A DNA stretch of 64,000 bases, taken from assembly GCF_003854935.1 (NCBI RefSeq), contig NZ_CP033969.1, positions 3,162,001 to 3,226,000 of the forward strand. The letters run 5' to 3'. How positions within the stretch are numbered: position 1 is the stretch's first letter; every line of letters starts with the position of its first letter. This DNA comes from Cupriavidus pauculus. GTDB lineage: Bacteria; Pseudomonadota; Gammaproteobacteria; Burkholderiales; Burkholderiaceae. The notes beneath the pieces are model-generated. The model made no database searches. It was given only the letters and a program-made list of their open reading frames with translations, and was not told the origin of the DNA. This document shows positions 54,153-61,600 of the stretch, in pieces. The position numbers and the translations under genes were made by a program.

Positions 54153-55595
54153 TCAGGCGGCCATGCGCGCGACATGCAGCGCCGGCGCCTGCCACGACAC
54201 CATCTGCATGACGGTAGTGATCTCGATCATGGCCGGTGCATCGCTGGCCAGCAGCGCCAGCCGGGCGTTGCCGTTCGTCCAGCGCCACGGCGTGGCGCCC
54301 TGCGTCTCCAGCGGATAGAACCCCTGCGCGAACGCATCGCCGTCCAGCGGCAGCGGTTGGCCGTTCACACGTACCTCGCTGATGCACACGCCCAGCTCGC
54401 GCCCGTCCTGCGCGTCGGCGAACAACTGTGCCAGCACGCCGCTGCGCGAGGCCAGCGCCACCTCGCCGGTGCCGGCCGGGACGACGAACCACTGGCGCTG
54501 GCCGTGGCCGTGCAGTGCCTGCATGCGGGCGCCTTCCACCGTCAGGTGCAGGTCCGCATCGGTCTCGCGCCGGTAGCCAAGCGCGATGGCGCGGTCCAGC
54601 AGCATGTGGCGCACCTCCACCAGTTGCGGGCCCGCCATCACGCACGGGGCGCAGGCGTTCTCCCAGCTTTGCGGATCCAGGCGGCCGTGCAGCGCGGCGT
54701 GCTGGCCGGCATTGGCAAAGGCGTTGCGGTTGCCGTCATCGAGGTAGCTTTCGCACGGCAGGTCTTCGGCCAGCAGCACGTCGTGGGCATCGAGTTCGAC
54801 GTGGTAGTAGTCCACCGTCTGCACGCTTTCCTGCACGATGGTGGCGCCGTTGAGCAGGAAGCCCGCCGGGATCAGCACGCCTTCGACATAGATCGCATGG
54901 CCGGGCGACACGACCAGGTCACGCGCCGGGCGGCCGTCGGCAAACGCATGCGCCTTGATGCGGATCGGCAGGACTTCCCAGGGGCGCGGGTGACGGGCGC
55001 AGTTCACGTGGCTGTGGCCGATCCACCGTACTTCGCGCGCCTGCCCGGCAGCCGTCAGCACGACGTCTCCTTCCTTCAGCGCTTCGACTGCAATCGTGCC
55101 ACCTACCGTCGCAAGCCGGGTGCCCGCCGCAAAGCAGGGAGCAGGCGGCTCGAAAGCCGGCTGGCCTGCATTGTCCAGCACGGTGTTGGCCGGCATGTAA
55201 CCCAGCCCGTTTTCCTCATTGACGTACATGTCATCGGTCGTCAGCAGGATGTACTCGCCAAAGTTGTTGACGAGCACGATGGCATCGGCGCTGGTCGCCA
55301 CCACCCGAACGCCGGTCATCTGCAGGTAGTGTTGCGGCCCGGCCATGGGGCCGTTCAGATAGGTGGTATCGATGCTAAAGTTGTAGGTTCCGTTCCCCGC
55401 GTCAGTAATGGTGAGCGTGATGGGCCCCCGCTCGATGCCACCGGCCATCTCGCGCGGAATGTCGGCGCTGTAGTCATTGCTCTGGGCCGGCAAGGTCCAT
55501 GTCCCGTCGCCGTTGTCAACGGGCGGGCTGAACAGGTAGGCGTAGTTTCCCGCCTGAATCTCGACACCGTTGTACTGCATCAAATCGATCGCCAC
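54153..55595 (-). CDS. Hint_2 (Hedgehog/intein-type) domain protein
   Basis: 480 residues. Residues 154 to about 300 form a Hint_2 domain: it opens at C154 (CFAAGTRLATVGGTIAVEAL), continues with KEGDVVLTAAGQAREVRWIG and VSPGHAIYVEGVLIPAGFLL, and ends near HDVLLAEDLPCESYLDDGNR. Such domains in bacteria process or cleave secreted proteins by an N-S acyl shift. The N-terminal 150 residues are a beta-rich domain of unknown kind. GTG start at 55,595 with GAGGAG seven bases upstream. No signal peptide seen. It lies 44 bases after the FHA gene, same strand; it may act on that exoprotein or on other surface proteins. Confidence 0.88.
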   Translation of the reverse strand: MAIDLMQYNGVEIQAGNYAYLFSPPVDNGDGTWTLPAQSNDYSADIPREMAGGIERGPITLTITDAGNGTYNFSIDTTYLNGPMAGPQHYLQMTGVRVVATSADAIVLVNNFGEYILLTTDDMYVNEENGLGYMPANTVLDNAGQPAFEPPAPCFAAGTRLATVGGTIAVEALKEGDVVLTAAGQAREVRWIGHSHVNCARHPRPWEVLPIRIKAHAFADGRPARDLVVSPGHAIYVEGVLIPAGFLLNGATIVQESVQTVDYYHVELDAHDVLLAEDLPCESYLDDGNRNAFANAGQHAALHGRLDPQSWENACAPCVMAGPQLVEVRHMLLDRAIALGYRRETDADLHLTVEGARMQALHGHGQRQWFVVPAGTGEVALASRSGVLAQLFADAQDGRELGVCISEVRVNGQPLPLDGDAFAQGFYPLETQGATPWRWTNGNARLALLASDAPAMIEITTVMQMVSWQAPALHVARMAA

Positions 55596-55639
55596 TTCAA
55601 ACTCCTCGTCCGTTCATGAATGATTGAATCGCGTGCGCG

Positions 55640-58600
55640 CTATTGCCCGCCCTCCCCGAAACCGAGCACCTGGACCGACACGACCGACGGCATGCGTTCC
55701 TTCGCATTGGCCGTCTGCTGGCGGGCCAGGTCTTCGGCCGCCTGGTTCACCGCGCTTGCCGCGGCACTGGCCGACGTCAGCGCACCGACGTTGACGCTGG
55801 CCATGGCCGGCAGCCCGGTTGCCTTGCCCTGTACCTGGATGTTTGCCGCGTTCACCACTTGCAGCGCCGCCAGGTTGACGTTGCCCGAGACGCGGATGCC
55901 TGCCTCGCCCGCGTCGATGGTGCCCAGCGGCGCGATCAGGTCGATGTCGCCGGGCGCGATCTCCGGAATCGGATTGAGCGTGGCGATGCCGGCGCCGGTG
56001 CTGGGCACCGTGGGCGACAGCGTGACATTGCCCACGTCGTCATAGAGGCGCCGCGGCGGCGAGAACACCACCGTCGTCTTGGCCCCGCGCCCGGCGTTGA
56101 TGTCGCCCGTGGCCGACCACGCCGTGATGTCGCCGCCGAACGTGGTGAAGATGCGCGACAGGCCCAGCAGGATGCTGTCGCGCGAGTACATCCGGATATC
56201 GCCGGTGCCCTGCGTCAGCAGGCCCGACGATGCCGGCGGCACCACGCCTTCCACGCCGATCACGGTCCGGCCGCCTGGCGTCAGCGTCTCGACATGGCCG
56301 CCGAAGTCCGTGCGGATGCCCGAGCCCCCGAACAGCGTGATGTCGCCGTCGTAGGCAATGGCATTGCCCCGGCCGTCCTGGGCCGGGAACAGCGTGGCGA
56401 TGGCCTGGCGCCCGCGCAGGTAGCTGCCCGCGCGCCGGCCGGACGCATCCGTGTACTCGCGGCCGCTCGCGCGCAGCTCGTTGAAGTAGACCTCGCGCAC
56501 GAAGATGCCCTGCTCGGCCGGCGACAGCGCCAGGAAGCGCTCGACCGCCCCGCCGGTGCCGCCCTCGCCGTAGCGGGCCGCCAGCCATGCGGCCAGTTCC
56601 TTCTCGTAGGTCCGGGCCACCCTGCCCGCGTTGGCCGGATCGTCAAGCCCGTAGGCGGCGTCGGCCGCGTTGCCGGCCGAGAAATAGCGACGCGCGAACG
56701 CGCCGTAGTCCGGGCCGCTGGCGCCCACGCCGGCCATGGCGACGATCGACGCCCCGCCCGAGCGGTTGGCCGGATCGACGTTGACGATGGCGCCCAGGCT
56801 TTCGATCGATCCCTTGTCCGCCTGGTACAGGTTGCGCCCGGCGCGCACCTCCAGCAGGCCGGGCCCTGCCACGTTGAAGCTCGACTGCACGATGTCGCGG
56901 CCCGCCGACACCACCGAGATGTCGTGCGGTGCGGCGTGGACGAACAGGTTGCCGGTGTACGCGCTGCCCGGCAGTCCGGACCCGGCCACCTGGCCCGGCC
57001 GGGTGCCAGCGCCCACGACGTCGCGGCCGGCCTGCACCCACACCGGACGGCTGCCGACATACCAGGTGTCGCCGGGCGTCACCGCATTGCCGCCGAAGGA
57101 CACGATCTGCCCCGTGCGCAGCCCCACCACGTCGCCATCGACGGCATAGAAGCGCAGCGGGTCGCGCGCGCCATCATCGCCGGGGGCCTTGTAGGTGTTC
57201 GGCTGGTACGTGAAGAGCCAGTTGCGGCGGGCATTGACCGAGGCGCCGCCCGACGACGCCACGTTGGTCACGATCCCGACCGTACTGTCGCCGGACCGTG
57301 CCTCGAAGGCCGGATGGAACGGCGTCGGCAGCAGGGCGGGGTCGGCCCCCGACACGTTGACCGGAAAGTCCCGCGCGCGGATATCGCCGGCGGCCAGCAT
57401 TTCCAGGGTGCCCGAGCGCGTGGGCGCCAGCAGCAACGCGCGGGTTTCCGAAGCGTCGCTCTTGCCATAGAAGATGCTGCCGCTCGCGGCCTCCACACGC
57501 AGGGCGCCCGGATAGAGATAGCCGCCGTCGGTATCGAAGCCGCCCGACAGCGAGGCCGGGCCCCGCTGCATCTGGATGGGCGATACGTTCCCGCCGCTGG
57601 ACGCCAGCGACAGGCCGCTGCGGTCGGTCCACAGCGAGAACCAGCTGTAGCCGCCGCCCGCAAAGGCCCGGCCCTGCGCCTGGAACGGTGTGGTGCTCGC
57701 CAGCCGGGCGCGTCCCGGGTCCAGGGCGCCGGTCAGCACCAGGTCGCCGCGCGTCGTCACGGCGACCTCTCCATCGCCCGGTGCGACGTAGATGCCGCCG
57801 CCAATCGTCGGATCGATCAGCCTGGGGGCGGTACCCTGCCAGCGCGGGTCGGAGGGATCCGTGCCGCCCGTCCCCGACACATACCCCACCGACGCCGCCG
57901 CCAGCACGGTGTTGCCGCGCAGGTTGACCACCGAGCCAGACAGGTCCGGCGCATTCGTCAGGTCGCCAGCACCCTGCGACAGTGTCTGCCCCGGGTTCCA
58001 GGCCCCGCCGATGCGGACGTCGAGACGGCCCCCGCCGGTCTGCACGAGCGCGCCGTCGACCACCCGTCCGCTGCCGCCCGATACGATGTTGAGCCCGCTG
58101 CTGCGCAGGACCTCGCTGTTCCCGCGGTCGGACAGCACGCCGGCATTGCCACCGACATCGACCCGCACATTGCCGCCGCCCAGCGCGCCGATGCCGGTAA
58201 AGCCGATGACCTGCGTGTTCCTGCCCGGCGCATCGACGCCATACGGTTGCGCATACGTGCCGAAGTTGATCCACCAGGCCGTGCGCTGGCCGATCTCGTC
58301 GCCGCCCTGCCGCCACAGCCAGTTGCCGATCAGGTTGCTCGCCACCATGCCGGCAAGCGGACCGGCATTCTGCGTCCCGATCAGGTCGCCCCGCAGGTCG
58401 CCCTGCGCGGCGACCCGCACGTCGCCGCCGCGCTGCGGATACCACGCCTGGTAGTTGCCGTTGCCGACCAGCGCCTCGTAGCCCGCCGCCACCCCCGCGC
58501 CCAGCACCGACCCGTTGCTGGCGCCCCGCGCCAGGTTGAACGGGTCGCTGCCATTGGCGCCGATGCCGGCTGCCTGCGTGCCCGCGGTATAGACGCCGTA

Positions 58601-61600
58601 GGGTGTGGCCTGGAAGACGTCGCCGCCGGCCAGCATGTCCAGGTCGCCGGTGCCGGTACGGACCACGCTGAACACGGGCTGCCTGACCGTGCTGCGGATC
58701 GATGTGTAGTGATAGTCCGACAGCCGGATGCTGCCCGCGCCGCCCAGCCCGCTGGGGGCCTGCAGCGTGCGCGTATCGGCCGAAGCCGTATCCGCGCCGC
58801 CCGCCAGCCGCATCGACCACGAGTCCGAACCCGCCGCCAGCATCGGCGCCACTGCCCACAGCCGGCCCTGGCTGCCCGCCACCGTCGGCCGCAGGTCGAT
58901 GCTGGCCACCGTGCCGGTACCCGCCGCATTGGCGAACTGCAGGTTGATGCCCGGCGGCAGCTTGGTGCCGGACGGCACCTGCACATTGGCCGCCAGGCTG
59001 GCCGCGCCGGAGAAGATCGACAGCGGCGTGCCGGCGGGCACCGTGAACGCCTGCACCTGCAGCAGCACGGGCAGCACCGTGCCGGCGTCGAGCTGGCTGC
59101 CGCGCGCCAGGCTGGTGGCCTGTGCGATCACCGTGCCGGCCGCAAAGCGCACGCTGCCGTCCGGATTGCGCACGGCGGCGCGCAGCGTGGTGCCGGCCGG
59201 AATCGTCGCGGCCGCGTTCAGCGCCACGCGCGTGGGCACTTCCACGCCGGCCTTCAACCCCGTGGCCCGCACCGGGATGTCGAAGCCGAGCGCGCCATTG
59301 ACGTTGGTGAACGATGTCACCACGCCCGACGTGGCGCCGCGCAGCGTCACGGCCACCGGCAGCACCAGCTCGCCGCGCGACGGCTCAATGCCGGCCGCGA
59401 GCTTCCAGTTGGCATCGTCGGGCGTGGCAACGGGCGGCGCAAAGCCGTCGGTGATGCTGCCGAAGATGTTCAGGTCGCCGCCCGCGCGCAGCACAAGGGC
59501 ACCCGGCTCGCCGCTGCCGCGCACGCTGGTGGCGTTGGGGCCGTAGCGGTAGCCGGACAGGTCCACGTCGCCGCTGACGGTCAGGTTGCCGTTGGCCGTG
59601 CGGCTGGCGATCTCCACGCCGGGCCGCAGGTGATAGGCCGCGCCATAGCTGCGCAGGCCAGCCAGCCGCGCCAGCAGGCCGGCGTTGCGCTGGGCGCCAT
59701 CGATGAACGCCAGGCTGTCCTGGTGCAGCGAATCGAGGTACGCCTGCGTGACGATCTGGTTGGTCCGGCCGTCGAGCGTCGGCACGGGGTCCGCCGGCGC
59801 GTTGTCGTAGCGCCAGAAGCCCTGCACCGCGATGCTGGCCGCGCCATCCACGGTGATCGGCCCCGACGCTTCGATGCGCATGTCGTTGGCCGTGGCCGAT
59901 CCGGCCCGGCCGGCATCGAGCACCAGCCGGCCGCGCGCCACGGCATCGGCCGAGCGCAGGTCGACGTGCGCGCCGGGCGCCAGCGTCAGCGTGCCGCCGG
60001 CCGCTGACAGCGCCACGGTGGCGCGGTTCGTCGCGTCGATGGGCTGGCCGTAGCCGTCCACATCCAGCGTCGTCGCGTGGGCGTCCAGCAGCGCGCCGCC
60101 GGCAATCGTCAGGTTGTCGCGCGCGGCCAGCCGGATGCTGCCCGGCGACGTGCCGCTGGCGTCGACCTTGCCGTTCACGGTCAGGCTGCCGCCGTCCGCC
60201 GACACCGTCACCGCATGGGCGCGCAGTTCGTCGCCAATCACGAGGTCGCCCTGCTTCACCACGAAGCTGCGCGCGCCAAACACGACGCCGTCGTTCAGGC
60301 GCCGGTTCAGGCCACCAAAGTCCGCCAGCACGCGCGCGCGGATGTCGATCGCGCCGCTGGCCGCCGGGTCCACCCCGTCACCGGCGCCGCCGTCGATGCG
60401 GCCCGCCAGGTCGACGCGCCCGGCACCTTCGCCCAGCGCCGTGACCTGGATGGTGCCGGCCGCCGCGCCCAGCGGCGCGGACACGTCGATGCGCGACCCC
60501 GCCGCCTGCGTGACGTTGCCGCTGGCGCTCTCCAGCACCAGGTCGCCGCCCGGCGTGGCGCGGGTCTGGTCGAAGTACGTCTTGTCGCGGCCCGCCAGGT
60601 CGATCTGCGCCGCGTCGGTCAGCGTGATGTCGCCGGTGGCCGTCGCCACGAGCTTGCCACTCGGCAGCGCCACGTGCGACGCCAGCGTGACGGTGCCGCC
60701 GCGCAGGCCGATCTCCGCGCCGCGCGCGCCGGCGCCGGCCGCCGCGTCCTGCTGGCCGGGCTGCTGCGCCACGGTCAGCGCCCCGCCCGCCACGTACTGC
60801 GTGACCGATCCCGCGTCGCCCATCAGCAGCGGGGTGTTCAGGTTCAGATTGCCGCCGCTGTACTGGTAGCCCTGCCCCGGCACATAGCTGCCCTGCGCCT
60901 GCCACGCGGACAGCGTGTTGCGGTGGTTGGCCGAGATACTGCGGGCCGCTGTCAGGTTGGCGGTGGAGAACCCGAGGATCATGTGATTGAGATTCAGCCG
61001 GGAATCGGGCGCCGCAAAGCTGGCATAGCCCAGCACGATGTCGTCGGCCACGAGGTTCAGCGTGCCGCGTCCCATGCCCGCGCCGCCGTCCAGCACCGCG
61101 CCCGGCCGCGCGCTCGACGGCTGCGTGGTCGTGTTGTAGGCCACGCCGTCGCTCACGCCGCTCCAGATCAGCTTGCCGGCCGTCAGCGTGGCCACGTCGC
61201 CCGCCTCGCCCCGGCCGTAGATCGCCGGCGTGGTCAGGATCAGCTCGCCCAGGCGCGATTTGCCGGTGGCGGGGTCGATGGCGCTCACGTCCACCGTGCC
61301 GAAGAAGTTGATCGCGCTGCTGGCGCCCAGCCGCAGCGACGCCAGCGCGGGCACGCCGGGCTCGTCGTTGCCGGCCAGCAGGCGGTCCAGCAGCGCCTGG
61401 TTGAACTGCAGCCCGGCCGGCAGCACGTTGTCCCGCGCCGCGGCGGCCAGCGCGCCGGCGCTGCCGATATTGATGCTGGACCCGGACAGGCTCAGCTCGC
61501 GCGCGCCGAAACGCAGCGCATCGTCCATCGTCAGCGTGCCGGCGCCCTGCAGCATCAGCGCCAGCGACCCCTCGGTGTAGAGGCGCGCCGCGCCGATGCG

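Noticed and set aside
55643-60007. Very long plus-strand open frame (about 1,450 codons) opposite the FHA gene
   Set aside because: Its translation is Arg/His/Ala-rich with no domain; it is the antisense shadow caused by GC-rich third positions of the FHA gene.
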